Part shown: positions 36,079-46,911 of the stretch, in pieces
How positions within the stretch are numbered: position 1 is the stretch's first letter
Layout of the letters: each line of letters begins with the position of its first letter
From: Pomphorhynchus laevis
Taxonomy: Eukaryota; Acanthocephala; Palaeacanthocephala; Echinorhynchida; Pomphorhynchidae
NCBI GenBank assembly: GCA_012934845.2
Contig: WNNJ02003040.1
Location: 62,001-126,000 of the forward strand
Reading direction: 5' to 3'
DNA length: 64,000 bases
Program-made: the position numbers and the translations under genes
The notes under the pieces: generated by a model
Told to the model about the DNA's origin: nothing
Seen by the model: the letters and a program-made list of their open reading frames with translations, nothing else
Database searches by the model: none

Positions 36079-37638
36079 GTCATCAAACGGGTTGCAAATA
36101 ACATGAGCCGGACAAGCGGAGTCACTTACGCCGTGACGATCACGCATTTATACCAGCGCATCTCTATTGCAATAATGAGAGGCAACGCCAAAGCAATGCT
36201 AGCGTCACTTGATCAGATCCCAATATCCACATTTGATGGTGGACACCAGGAAACAGGTGAACCCGGGAAACGCCTCTTCGAGCCAGACACTTGTGCTTTG
36301 AGCCGAACTCGTGATGTGATAAGACTACCCTGTATGACTAGACGTTGTGATACATATAACTCCAGATCAATTGAAACTGAGTATAATGCTGTGAGCGCCA
36401 CTTCTACGATAGTCGCAGATAATGAACCGATAAACAAGCATGCGTCTCAATGTAACGATGACATTCCTGCCAATATCACTAAGCACGATACTCCATTCGA
36501 TGCTACTAATGATGTTTTTCAGCATCATCATTCCCAGCTTAATGTAGACGATAATGACGATACTGATGTAGCCAAATCTCTTACCAAAGTTAGAAAGCAA
36601 TCGTCGGACTACGGTCAAACAGATTTCGAAAAAGAAATGATATTTACTTATTGTGCAACTACAACTGATGCTGAAAGTCATCTATTGATGTCTGCTAATT
36701 CACCGACAGGACAAGTTACCGATCAAATAAATAAGATCCAACAACTTGGTGAGCTGCATCAGAGTTCAATGCATCCCTTAGCTAGTAATGATATGCAAAT
36801 AAATAATAATCAAATGAACGAATACAATAATCTAATTTGTTGTCCAATCAAGGATAATGATAACTTGACGATAAAATTAAAAGGATCATCTCAACAGGGA
36901 TTGGAGTTTGAATCGTCATCATTTATACTTAACAGCAATTCAACAATACCAATGATGTCATTTACATCATATGATCCTAAATATGGGCTTGATTGCAATC
37001 CATCGAATGAATTTGCAAAATTTGCTTCTGGTTCTATCAACGAACCCGGTGCCGACGAATCTGCTGCGCCTTTCTTTGTATCATCGAGTAGTAACCAAGA
37101 AGAAACTATGATTGACAATGGTAAAACCGGAATTTCCACGATGAATTGCAGCCAATCTAGTGTTGCCGATCATACACCCGACAATTGTAATGATCATCTC
37201 AACCTGATCATTCATCAGTTACTCAACATGTGTGATGATCTTATACTACCCGACAATGTTGTTGATGTTCAAGGTGTTGAGCATGATCAACATGACGACG
37301 CACCAGCGGCAGTACAAATGATAGTGACAACAAATACCACCAATCACTTAATTACGAATAAAAGTAGTAATATCGCATCAATTTTGAAGAGTTGCTCAAA
37401 CATGGTTCGAAGAAATAACGAATTCATTACAACCGCCACCACCGCGGCCGCGAATACATCAACCGAATCGGAAGATAAGCGTCACAGCAACGCTCATGGT
37501 TCGCATGAACATGATAGCGAAGAATATCAGCGATCACAAAGAAATAACTCTAAAAAGTACAGTAATAAGCCGGAGCTTACAAAATCCTTGCCGATCGGTG
37601 AGAATTTAGAATCTGATCATTCATTATACTTACTCTAA
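36079..37638 (+). CDS. Unrecognised gene, long terminal exon
   Basis: The frame is open from a good acceptor (ATTATTAAACAG, ending near 36078) through VIKRVANN and the first ATG at 36103 to TAA at 37636. So it could be an exon of a larger gene or a 511-residue protein starting at 36103. An AATAAA lies at 37661. Residues 1-50 (GVTYAVTITHLYQRISIAIM, RGNAKAMLASLD) look like a folded, helical segment. The rest is low-complexity and polar, rich in Asn, Ser, Asp and Thr, with acidic stretches (VDDNDDTD) and His runs (HHH, HEHDSEEY), probably disordered. Near residues 360-400 a patch LNLIIHQLLNMCDDLILPD could be a helix. There is no signal peptide or recognised domain. Codon use is unlike the LINEs and no stops interrupt it, which supports a real gene. 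Confidence 0.75.
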   Translation, partial: VIKRVANNMSRTSGVTYAVTITHLYQRISIAIMRGNAKAMLASLDQIPISTFDGGHQETGEPGKRLFEPDTCALSRTRDVIRLPCMTRRCDTYNSRSIETEYNAVSATSTIVADNEPINKHASQCNDDIPANITKHDTPFDATNDVFQHHHSQLNVDDNDDTDVAKSLTKVRKQSSDYGQTDFEKEMIFTYCATTTDAESHLLMSANSPTGQVTDQINKIQQLGELHQSSMHPLASNDMQINNNQMNEYNNLICCPIKDNDNLTIKLKGSSQQGLEFESSSFILNSNSTIPMMSFTSYDPKYGLDCNPSNEFAKFASGSINEPGADESAAPFFVSSSSNQEETMIDNGKTGISTMNCSQSSVADHTPDNCNDHLNLIIHQLLNMCDDLILPDNVVDVQGVEHDQHDDAPAAVQMIVTTNTTNHLITNKSSNIASILKSCSNMVRRNNEFITTATTAAANTSTESEDKRHSNAHGSHEHDSEEYQRSQRNNSKKYSNKPELTKSLPIGENLESDHSLYLL

Positions 37639-37639
37639 T

Positions 37640-37790
37640 TTGTAACTATATTTTGAATTAATAAAAATGTTTATTATAAAAAAAAATTATTAAATTATTA
37701 AAATTATTATTAGATTACTTTAGAAATTTACAGTAATCTTCAAAAAATTACTAAAGTAATAATTAATTGATAATAATTATACAAGCAAAA
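37640..37790. terminator. 3' end and poly-A signal of the 36-kb gene
   Basis: AATAAA at about 37661 lies 23 nt after the stop and is followed by an A-rich stretch at 37677-37687. This is consistent with cleavage and polyadenylation there. Confidence 0.55.
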
Positions 37791-39020
37791 AAACATTATA
37801 ATTTTTTGAGGATGCTAACAGTAGTTAGCGAAATATCAAAAAAATTTCTTCTTTCCTTTGATCCAGCTCCAATACATTATTTTAATTTTTCAATTTGTTT
37901 ATTTTCTCATTGTTCTGAGATTTTGTTTTGATTTTGATCCATAAATTATTTTGAAAAATATCTTTAAAAATGCTAACAGTAGTTAGCGAAATATCAAAAA
38001 AAATTCTTCTTTGCTTTGATCCAACTTCAATAATTTAATTAGAAATTAAATAAAGCACTCTCTGACTGAGTACTTTATTTCTAGATTTAAATGTGATATC
38101 CATATTGATAGTGACCAAATTTAAACATGGAAACTATTAGAATTTTCTGATCATGAATTTTCTGAAGATGCTAACAGTACTTAGCGAAATATCAAAAATA
38201 ATTTCTTCTTTCCTTTGATCCAGCTACAATAAATATTTATCAATAATTAATCAGTATCAACCATTTAAAATTGTTATAATATTACATTATTTTAATTTTT
38301 CAATTTGTTTATTTTCTCATTGTTCTGAGATTTTGTTTTGATTTTGATTAAATTACAATAATATAATAATTTTCCTAACGCATTTAGTTCACCAACTAAT
38401 AGTTAGCAACTTAATATTTCGAATTTAAATAAAAATCGTTCTCCTGAGTGTTAAATCCATCAATTTAATTGAAATAATTCTTAGTGAAATAATTTTCCTA
38501 ACGCATTTAGTTCACCTGATATAAACAATATTTCATGGATAACAAAGTAGACGATGAATAAAATTTATAATTAAAAAATTTTTATGCTATTAATATATAA
38601 GCATGAAATATGTACTTAATATTCGTTATACATTAAATATTTGACGTATAAAATATTTGATTTATAAATTTGCACAGTTCATAATCGTCTGCTTCTCTAA
38701 TAGTTTCCATGTTTAAATTTGGTCACTATCAATATGGATATCACATTTAAATCTAGAAAGCAATCTAGTTAGCATTTTTAAAGATATTTCTCAAAACAAT
38801 GTAATAATAGAGTAATTAATTGTAATTTAATATTATTGTAATTTAATCAAAATCAAAACAAAATCTAAAATAATGTAATATTATAACAATTTTAAATAGT
38901 TGATACTGATTAATTCTGATGAATAATTATTGGAGCTAGATCAAAAGAAATTATGAATTAATTTTGATTTTGTTGCTAACTACTGTTAGCATCTTCAGAA
39001 AATTAACGATTATATGATTT
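37780..39020. repeat. Cluster of repeat D copies (MITE-like), both orientations
   Basis: 'GATGCTAACAGTAGTTAGCG' and 'CTTTGATCCAGCTCCAATA' recur near 37812-37875, 37970-38030 and 38167-38230, and reversed near 38935-39000. A 62-bp word (attttaatttttcaatttg...) is directly repeated at 37880 and 38281. A second word, 'aattttcctaacgcatttag', occurs at 38360 and 38490. GCTAAC-AGTA-GTTAGC is itself a hairpin. No coding sequence; the copies look non-autonomous and nested. Confidence 0.75.
38078..38757. repeat. 60-bp inverted repeat pair around repeat D copies
   Basis: About 60 bp at 38078-38139 (TCTAGATTTAAATGTGATAT ... ACATGGAAACTATTAGA) is present as its reverse complement at 38697-38757, essentially without mismatch, with 560 bp between. 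The arms could be the ends of a larger non-autonomous element. Confidence 0.8.
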
Positions 39021-39149
39021 AACTATTTTTTTGAATTTTCTGTATTAATATGAGGTGTTCTAAGGGTTAAGAAAAAGTAGGGAGGAGTGCTAATAAGAGT
39101 AGGGAGGAATAATTAATTCAGAAAATTACTGAATTAGTTAATTAATTAC

Positions 39150-39365
39150 TAATTTTCTGAAGATTCTTACAGAAGTTAGCGAAATATCAAAAATAATTTC
39201 TTTTCTTTGATAGTTTATTTTCTTCGAAAATGACGGCGATCGTTTTGAACTGTTTATATAAGCATGTACGTTTTAAAAAACACATTGTAATTTCCTGAAA
39301 ATGCTAACAGTAGTTAGCATTTTCAGCAAACGTACATGCTTATAGTAAAAAATAGTATAAATCAT
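39150..39365. repeat. Repeat D copy plus nested palindrome
   Basis: A repeat D half-unit (39160-39215) is followed by a two-level hairpin. Outer arms are TATAAGCATGTACGTTT (39257-39273) and its complement (39328-39344). Inner arms are CTGAAAATGCTAAC (39295-39308) and its complement (39313-39326), with AGTA as the loop. Confidence 0.85.
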
Positions 39366-39366
39366 A

Positions 39367-40830
39367 TAATCCACCTCAACCAATCCCGCCTTGGTGTAAC
39401 TTCAGGAGTAGGGATCTATCTGTTACGGATATCCTTAACTCCTGGGGTCCACTCCCGGGCATCTCCAAATCCGTCGTTCCACTTTCCTCTCGGGTCTGTC
39501 AGCTTTTGACAGCTGATCAGAGAAGGGAGGTGGCCGTCACAATGCTTTTAGCCTCCCCATCCGATGTAGCAGGCATCAATATTAGTAAGCGTGTTTTTAT
39601 TCCTAAGAAAAAATCCTGATCATGCCCTAAAGATCTGCGACCCATTTCGATTCAAAATGCCCTCGTGTCGATTTACGAAAAAGCGCTTGCGCGTAAAATC
39701 CGCGACCATTTAAGTAGGCGTAATTTGATCCCTCCAGGTTTTCATGGGTTCGTCAAAGGTCGCTCGGTCCATTCAGCAGTTGGTGAGGTGGATCAGTTTT
39801 GTCGGGATAATAGCCATCGTCTAGTTGTGGCTGTTTTCCTTGACTTTTCTGCTGCATTTGACCGCATCTCCATTCCTTTTGTGATCTCTTCTCTCAGGTC
39901 CCTCGGGTTGCCTGCGAGAATTTTGAACAGAGTGGAGATCCTGTTGTTTACCAAGCGATTTTACTATGAAGACGACCCTGATGCGCGTCAGTTCTACCCT
40001 ATTACGGGTGTACCTCAAGGATCCCCACTTTCTCCTATCTTATATCTTGCTGCCTCTATTAAACTATTCAAAATATTTAAACGCGAACAACGTCTTGTGG
40101 TGTACGCTGATGACACCACAGCACTGTTCACTGGGCACAGGTGTAAAGACGTAGTCTCTGACATCAGCCGTTTCTTTTTAAGATTAAAAGATCAGTTACC
40201 CATATCCAATCTTATTTTAAACTCAGCTAAATCGCAGGTGGTTGTCTTTCATGGCACACCTGCTACAAAGAAAAAACTTAAGAGATTAGCACTCTCTGCG
40301 CTCTCCTCCATATTTGCCTCTGAACCACTTCCCACCTTCACAAGTCGAGTAAAATACCTGGGGTTCACTGTTACGGTGAACTGGTCGGCGAAAGCTGACC
40401 TGGATAGACTCAAACGTATCCTGAAGTAAGCTAGGTGGGCCCTGAAACGGGCTCAGCATCTGTTATTGAAAGGGAAAACCCAGGTGCGCCTTTGGGGTAC
40501 CTGGGCTATTTCGGGACTTGTCTTCTTTTCACGAGGACGTCCCCCAGAGGAAAGGCTAAGGTTTCTTGAGCTCCTCGTCTCTCGTTTACCCAGCATAGTC
40601 CGCGCCGATTGGATTCTTCGGGGGGTGAAAGACCCCGGGTGGTTCAGTCGGAAGGCGGCGTGTTGGATCGGTTGGGGGCTCAGATCCCCCTGGACCTGAG
40701 GCCATAGAAGAAGAAAAGAGTTAGAAGACTGAAGAGCTACTGACTTTCTATTGTTGTGTCTAATCTGGTTTATTGCATGTTTCTTTTTCTTTTTTTGTGT
40801 GTAGTTAAGAAAGTCTTTAATTAATTAATT
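39367..40830 (+). mobile_element. Non-LTR reverse transcriptase element, clade uncertain
   Basis: The frame 39665-40429 is intact: RPISIQNALVSIYEKALARK (reading starts upstream at 39639), GFVKGRSVHSAVG, FLDFSAAFDRIS, GVPQGSPLSPILYLAA and VVYADDTTALFTG are RT domains 1-5. A C-terminal piece follows in frame after one stop, from ARWALKRAQHLLL to RADWILRGV, at 40430-40699. Upstream, 39400-39660 reads as a degenerate N-terminal part (VAVTMLLASP, NISKRVFIPKK). The composition is GC-richer than its surroundings, suggesting a recent arrival. It has no recognisable endonuclease. It interrupts the repeat D cluster. RT motifs are non-LTR type, but I cannot place the clade. Confidence 0.75.
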
Positions 40831-40839
40831 AATATAATC

Positions 40840-41290
40840 GTTAATTTTCAGAAGATGCTAACAGTAGTTGGCGAAAAAATCGAAATTTATTCATTATTTT
40901 CTTTGATCTAGCTCCAATAATTATTCTTCAATAATTAATCAGTATCAACTATTTAAAATTGTTATAATATTACATTATTTTAATTCATTATTTTAGATTT
41001 TGTTTTGATTTTGATTAAATTACAATAATATTAAATTACAATTAATTACTCTATTATTACATTGTTTTGAGAAATATCTTTAAAAATGCTAACAGTAGTT
41101 AGTGAAATATCAAAAAAAATCTTCTTTGCTTTGATCCAGCTCCAATAATTATTTATCAAATTGGAATTTAATGAATTGCTAACAGTAGTTAACGAAATAT
41201 CAAAAATAATTACGTTTTTCCTTTGATCCAGCTCCAATAATTATTTATCAATAATGAATCAGTATCAACTATTTAAAATTTATCTTTATT
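40840..41290. repeat. Repeat D copies, right of the RT element
   Basis: 'GATGCTAACAGTAGTTGGCG' at 40854, then units at 41086-41150 and 41175-41240, each followed by 'TTTGATC-AGCTCCAATAATTA' and 'AATCAGTATCAACTATTTAA'. They continue the cluster at 37780-39365. Confidence 0.75.
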
Positions 41291-41639
41291 TTTGATTTAT
41301 ATATCGTATAAAATACGTAGACTCAGTTAGCTTATTTGAATTATTTAATTCGTACATATAAATTAATTTTTAATTTATAACACTCGTAGATATTACTCTC
41401 GATATAATTTAAATTTGAGTCGCTCAATTATGACATTATAAATTTCAATTTGTAACTCGTTGTTATGAAAAAATTTATGATTGAATATAATTGAACTATA
41501 ATCCTCTGTATTATTTTTAAAATAGCTTGGTGTGTATTTTCTGTTTAATAAAATATTTTATTTATATTTTTATGTATAAATTGTAAATTTAAATTATGAA
41601 CAACAGTTTAAAGTCAAGATATGTATGATGTATCCTATA
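41291..41639. other. AT-rich spacer with a repeat B end motif
   Basis: 'AAATACGTAGACTCAGTTAG' at about 41311-41330 is the repeat B end motif. The rest is AT-rich with no gene seen. Confidence 0.45.
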
Positions 41640-44600
41640 AAGGTTCAACCGATCAATCAACTAAAAACTGGTCCGTAGCTTTGTCACTCAAGCAATCCAT
41701 AATCCACGCAGCGTTCCCTGTTTGAATTGCTGTACTAAGGCGTTGCCAAAGGAAGGATGCGGCGAGTGCTTCCCCAATCGCTCTGAAGAAAGCCGACTCC
41801 TTTTCAAAAGCCCCCAAAGTTTCAATGGCAATCGGCATGAAAACGAATTGTCACGCTTCCTGAGCTCCACTGAATCAGTTACACTGCCACCGGACACGAC
41901 AGCGAGTGCTTCATAACTTGGTGCTAGAAATTGTCAAAAATCGCCGAATTATGGTATAAATGGCAGTTTTATTCATCAAGTAATTCACTACCTTTAGAAA
42001 TGACTTTGATTACAAATTAGTTGCTACTATTTGATGGTATATTCATAGTAATGATGTATGAAATATAAATAATATTGTTTTTAAGTCATTTACGCAGATG
42101 AAATACCAAAATAACAGTTTTCCATTCTTCAACGGTATTAGTGATCCACCATCTGGGCGCTTACCATCGTTCCGCAGCGGCCCTGCTGGCTCTAGGCGAG
42201 ACAGCACTCCTGATACGGAAAGAGCCGATTTCAAAATGCTCTTTAATTCAGAGTGGCGGGATTGTCGCGATTTAACATGCGAGCAGTCGAGGCCATGCAA
42301 TCCTGATTAATCTGTGTTCATGCCGCGCTCACATAGCATTTCCACGCTGAACTGAATGCCGAGACGGAGTGCAACCGCTATAGCAAAAGATCTGTCGTCG
42401 ATCCAAGTGCCAACAACTGAAATGGGCAGCGCCGGAGGAAACGCCCCGGAGTCCATTCTAGCTACGCCTAGCAACCGCGCACGACTCTTAGCCGTTTCTG
42501 CAGTAGAAAGGATGGACGTCCTGGGCACCATGTGCAAGGGTCGAGACCAACGTTTTTGAATATGAGCTTCCGTCGGTGAATTCTCTGCACACAATTCGGT
42601 CCAGTGTGTCACTCCTGGAATGTAGGTCGAACTGTTAATCCCGCTAAGATTCTCGAGATCCGGTCCGAGTAAGGCCCTATCAAATGCGACGTTCCAGCAA
42701 GAGACCATAGGTAAGCGGCAATAGCGACTGTCTTGCTTAGGAAAATTCTGAGCCCACAAAGATCCACCGGTCGTGTTGCTTGGGCCCATGCCTTATCACT
42801 TATGTTAAGATTAGGTAATCTGCAATCGAAACATGCTTAACTGCGTAATAAATGAGTAATTCTAGGTATGCGGAAGCTAAATCTTAACAGGAAAACTGAA
42901 TCCTGTTTCGCAAGTCCCATCAAACGACGAGCTATCACTTTAAGATTCGGAAAACACTCGTTGAAAACTCTTTTAATAGCTGAAGAACTTCCAATCGGAC
43001 TGCCAAGGACAAGCGCCTCGTTAGAGTTAACAAACTGGCATCCTGGCAATAAATCGGCTATTTGATCGAACATACAGTCTCCGTTAGCTATTATTTTTGA
43101 CTTGGCGGAATTTAAATGAAGGCCGATTGATGACCTTTTATGGATTATCAGTTGGATATCTTGAAGCAAAGCAATTTTGTCACCGCCAAGAATGCAGTCA
43201 TTTAGATACCAAGCACTAAATTGCGACTCTGCCTGGTTAGCAATTTTGTTGACGGTCAGGATATCCCAAGTGGTTGGTTGTCCGTCCCAACCTAAGTAAG
43301 TTTCAGAGCCGTAACACAGGTTGATAAAACTGTAATATGCTGGTATTTCTTGGCGCGTTAATTCTAGCATGCGGACCGGCTCACTTCATACAAGGCGTTC
43401 CGGAAATCCAGCTTTACAAAGGTGGTGTCGGCATTCAGGCATGTCGACACGAAAGTTCTTGCAGAATGTATTACTACCTCAGCGCTGCGCGGGATACCAA
43501 TTCCGAATTGGTAGGGTATAAAATCGGCCAGAAGGTAGTCGGACACCTAATGATTGACGATCATAGCGACTAAACGGACCGGTGTGTGCAGCCGACGGCA
43601 ATGAGACGGATCCAGCATCTTTCTTTCGAAAAAAGAGCCTCGCACCGCAGAATTATTTACGAACTGCATTAGGAATATGTCCCTTTAGAGTTTCGTTTGA
43701 AAATACTGCTAGAGCACTCACCAACCGAAAGCCAAATGAACCACTTGAGGGCCCTGTCAGATCTTTTAAATGTAGGGGATTAAGGTCATCTAATACAAAA
43801 GACGAAGCATTTGAGAAAGAACGTATGACCGAAATGAGAGTGTCAGCAGTAACCAAAGACTGTTTCGAAATCGATGTCTCCTCAAAGTCAATATCCGAAG
43901 GACAAGATTAAATTCGTTGAGACTGACAGACCGCGGAGGATGTTTGGAGCGCAGAATCTGTAGTATTTGGTCGTTTATGGGAACCATGCTGCTGTCGATA
44001 CTAACCAGCCTGATCGCGCCTGATACGACTACATCCTCGAGCTTCTCAGATACTCAACGGCATAGGATGCTCTCGATTTTTTTAAATCGCTGGATTCTTT
44101 GTCTATGCCAGAACCTTTATTTTTTTCGGTGACGATTGAGCATGTCAGGTGTAACTATTATTATGGAAAACTACACGCGCTTCCTTTATACGTTGTTCCA
44201 GACTGCTGAAACGCTCCGTAGTATCCTTATCTGGGGGGTAATACACAGGACGTTTCTCGCGAATGTCAGCAAAAGCACCCCCATTTAGAATGCTTTACAC
44301 AATTTTCCCAGAATTGCGGAAAGTTTTGAGGCTACCTGAGGCCTGGCAGCTGTGGGGATTCCTCGCACCGCCCTGATTGTCTGGGAGAGTAAAAATTAGT
44401 TTGACAGTCCTCGATCCCGGCAAGTCGTTAGGAGCGTCAGCAGCTGGCGGATGGACCTGCGCTCCATGCTTACTCGTGTTACTACATCCCGGAGATTGAT
44501 CGCAATGATGACTGTTGAAGCGGACATCAACCTCAGCTTGCTGGGGAATCACATGAGGTTTTCCGTATCCAGGACAAGTTGAACCACTGCCGTGTTTCCG

Positions 44601-44760
44601 GGTTGGAATGAAATATCGAAGGCATGTAGAGCGCTGACCCGTGTATGGTTGATAATAGCATTTCCTGGAATACTCAAAGGATAAACTTGGATTGCCCTCG
44701 GAACCATATTGGCTTGTTCGAACCAGTGCCCGCTAGTCAGAACACTTATCCCAAGATGAC
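41640..44760 (-). mobile_element. RLE-type LINE (family 1), nearly full length, decayed
   Basis: Minus strand, in order. N-terminal His/Cys stretch FNSHHCDQSPGCSNTSKHGA (44520-44460), a possible zinc finger. LRSKHPPRSVSLNEFNLVL near 43950. RT front SFSNASSFVLDDLNPLHLKD (43820-43760). A box VKLDFRNALYEVSR (43420-43380). Catalytic WYLNDCILGGD (43205) where WYLDD is expected. C box LHLNSAKSKII (43120). Then WTELCAENSPTE, RWSRPLH, RARLLGVARMDSGAFPPALP and VALRLGI (42600-42360); HSELKSILKSAL, RLEPAG and DGKRPDG (42260-42150); the nuclease end VETLGAFEKE-like and RLSTAIQTGNAAWIMDCL (41840-41700). There are many stops and shifts. Same family as 4440-9055. Confidence 0.85.
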
Positions 44761-45444
44761 AGTATACCGCTTGGATTAATCGCTATTACTTGAAATAGTT
44801 GAGTTTTACTGATCGTTGTAAGTGTTTGTCGTTGTAAGTTGTTGTAAATAGTAAGTTGTAAGTCGTTGATTTTCAATTAAATGTTTGTATGTTACCATTG
44901 AACGATATTTGTATGATATGATTCTGTGTTAAAGCCGTATTTCTGCTCTCCATACTCATTGATCGGCTGTTGTGTATATTATTGTAAGTATTAATAACCA
45001 AGAAACTTTTAACCAGTGACTTTTTTATTTGTAAGTATTAATAACCAAGAATTTTTTAACCAGTCTAATTTTTTATAAATTAATTATTTTCAAATTTTAC
45101 ATATAATTTAAAATAAAATGGCGATTTATGCAAATCATCCATAAATGTTTTTTACTTAAAAATAAACAAAATTTATGTTATTTGAAACCAATGTAATATT
45201 GGATTGTATATTGTATTTATCTAATATAATATAGATTACAATAAAAAATTTCAATATATCACATTATATTGCACATAATATTATATAAAATACTTAATTC
45301 ATATTTAATAATTATCTCATATATAATCTTTATAAATTAGGTAATTTTTAAATGTGATTATATTATCTGATAAATCATTAGTCGGGCGATATTTTCAATG
45401 TCGTAAAAACCATTATGACTTCAAATAATTAGATAAGCTAACTG
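44761..45444. other. LINE 5' flank and AT-rich spacer
   Basis: 'gttgtaagt' words at 44815-44870 look like the 5' UTR of the minus-strand LINE. A 40-bp word with 'gtaagtattaataaccaaga' is tandemly duplicated near 44985 and 45030. No gene is seen. Confidence 0.45.
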
Positions 45445-45458
45445 AGTCTACGTATTTT
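45445..45458. repeat. Target-site duplication, left copy
   Basis: AGTCTACGTATTTT here is repeated exactly at 46912-46925 on the other side of the LINE. It lies inside the repeat B end motif. Confidence 0.85.
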
Positions 45459-46911
45459 TTTTTTAAAGAAAAATTTTTATTTTCGTAAAACATACAAGAA
45501 TGTGTCCAAAAGTAAAGAACTAAAGAATTCTAGAATCCAATCATAAGCTAAGTTATTTCTCTTTAATTCGAATCTTCCGGCTTTCGTGACATCTCTTCTG
45601 TTGATCGAAAATGATCGTGAATAGGTTTTCCATATGTAGAGCGTGGCGCTCTTAAACAGGCAGATGCAGCACGAGCTAAGGCAAATGAAATTTTCTCTCG
45701 TATATTTTTTATTATTTGAGGATATGGGAGTTCGCGTTTTGAGCTTAATTTTGACGCTATTTGCTTCATTATCCTATTAGATTCCTGACTTGATCCTCCT
45801 GAAGACGAAAAAATTAACGGACTGAAATGCGCCTGTTCTAAACTTAAAATTCGCTCTCCATACTTCGAAATTTTTCGTTTTTCATGGTATTCAAAGTCAG
45901 CCTTACACTCAGTTCGGGAGTTAGAGGGAGCATGTACATTAAATATCGCGACATCCAAAAATGTCCGCTCAAACCGGCTTCCAAATAGTCCACTACATAC
46001 AATATCCAGACGCGCTTCTTTCGATATGCTTGTGCTATTGTTGTTAAAACGATAATCAGATGGAACGGTTGCTAATACTGGTTCAACCTCCACGCCACTG
46101 CATATCCCGCTTAAGAGATGAGAAAATATATCCCTTACTTCATTATGCCTGATAGATGGTAGCGCTCCGGTCTTGCACGAAAATGCATGATTGATAGTCA
46201 TTTCTGAAGAACATATGCATTTTTTATTTTCTAATGCTCGCAAAGACCATCCATAGCGACCTGCTAATGCATCGCTAAACTCATTGTTTGTAAGCCGAAA
46301 CCCCTCGTGACGTAGAGGTAGGGAAGATAGCCACGATGAAGCTCCCTTGTAACTAGCATGTGCCAATATCTTAAAGTAATCCGATGGTAGAGATTTTAGT
46401 ATTAATTTTTTCCTCGATTTGGCTACATTTAATCTCATGTATGAAATATTTCTAGCTGTTTGAGTTTGAACATCCCTCAGGTTTTCTCCCGTATATCCGT
46501 CTCGATAGGTTTCGTACATTCTACGAGAATAATCGTACTCCAAGTCAGCGATGTATTCCGGATCAACTAACCCAATGCCCCCTAACTTGAACGGTAGAGT
46601 TAATAATTCTTTATGTGCTTGTTCAATTTTCGCTTGTGTGATTGACTCAATAAAACCGCTATACAATAGGTTTTTAAGACATCTAGTGACATCCGTGCAC
46701 ATTGGTACTGTTCTGTAAGTATATATCCATTTCCATTGCACAGAGTGTATTAACCCGGAATAAGCAGTTTGTCGATCAATTTTACTAACTTCAACTAATC
46801 TTTCAAGTGTGGATGCCCAGGATGTTACCCTGGTTTTTATAATATCCAAAACATCAGCTTCTGCTCCAATGGGAGTTCCGAGTACTTCGATAGCACGCTC
46901 ACTTATTTTAC
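45459..46911 (-). mobile_element. RLE-type LINE (family 2), 5'-truncated, recent
   Basis: The insertion has an A-rich tail (read as T's at 45459-45465) and a 14-bp target-site duplication (AGTCTACGTATTTT). A single intact frame covers 45563-46849. The 5' truncation lies at the end of the RT domain. With its clean TSD and open frame this is the youngest-looking insertion of its family in the window. Confidence 0.88.
45563..46849 (-). CDS. C-terminal part of RLE LINE polyprotein (RT thumb and nuclease)
   Basis: The 428 residues hold the post-RT region: LPFKLGGIGLVDPEYIADLE near residue 85, SYKGASSWLSSLPLRHEGF near 165, a Cys/His finger CICSSEMTINHAFSCKTG near 210, then the nuclease-like block EARLDIVCSGLFG, RTFLDVAIFNVHAPS and YHEKRKISKYGERIL (residues about 275-345), with Asp, Asp and Lys spaced as in PD-(D/E)XK enzymes. 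It ends ISFALARAASACLRAPRSTY. In the family this domain nicks target DNA for target-primed reverse transcription. The RT catalytic part is missing by 5' truncation, so the copy cannot move by itself. Confidence 0.8.
   Translation of the reverse strand: MDIIKTRVTSWASTLERLVEVSKIDRQTAYSGLIHSVQWKWIYTYRTVPMCTDVTRCLKNLLYSGFIESITQAKIEQAHKELLTLPFKLGGIGLVDPEYIADLEYDYSRRMYETYRDGYTGENLRDVQTQTARNISYMRLNVAKSRKKLILKSLPSDYFKILAHASYKGASSWLSSLPLRHEGFRLTNNEFSDALAGRYGWSLRALENKKCICSSEMTINHAFSCKTGALPSIRHNEVRDIFSHLLSGICSGVEVEPVLATVPSDYRFNNNSTSISKEARLDIVCSGLFGSRFERTFLDVAIFNVHAPSNSRTECKADFEYHEKRKISKYGERILSLEQAHFSPLIFSSSGGSSQESNRIMKQIASKLSSKRELPYPQIIKNIREKISFALARAASACLRAPRSTYGKPIHDHFRSTEEMSRKPEDSN

Noticed and set aside
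41640-41665. Possible tRNA B box (GGTTCAACC)
   Set aside because: No A box or cloverleaf at the right distance, and it lies at the end of a LINE.
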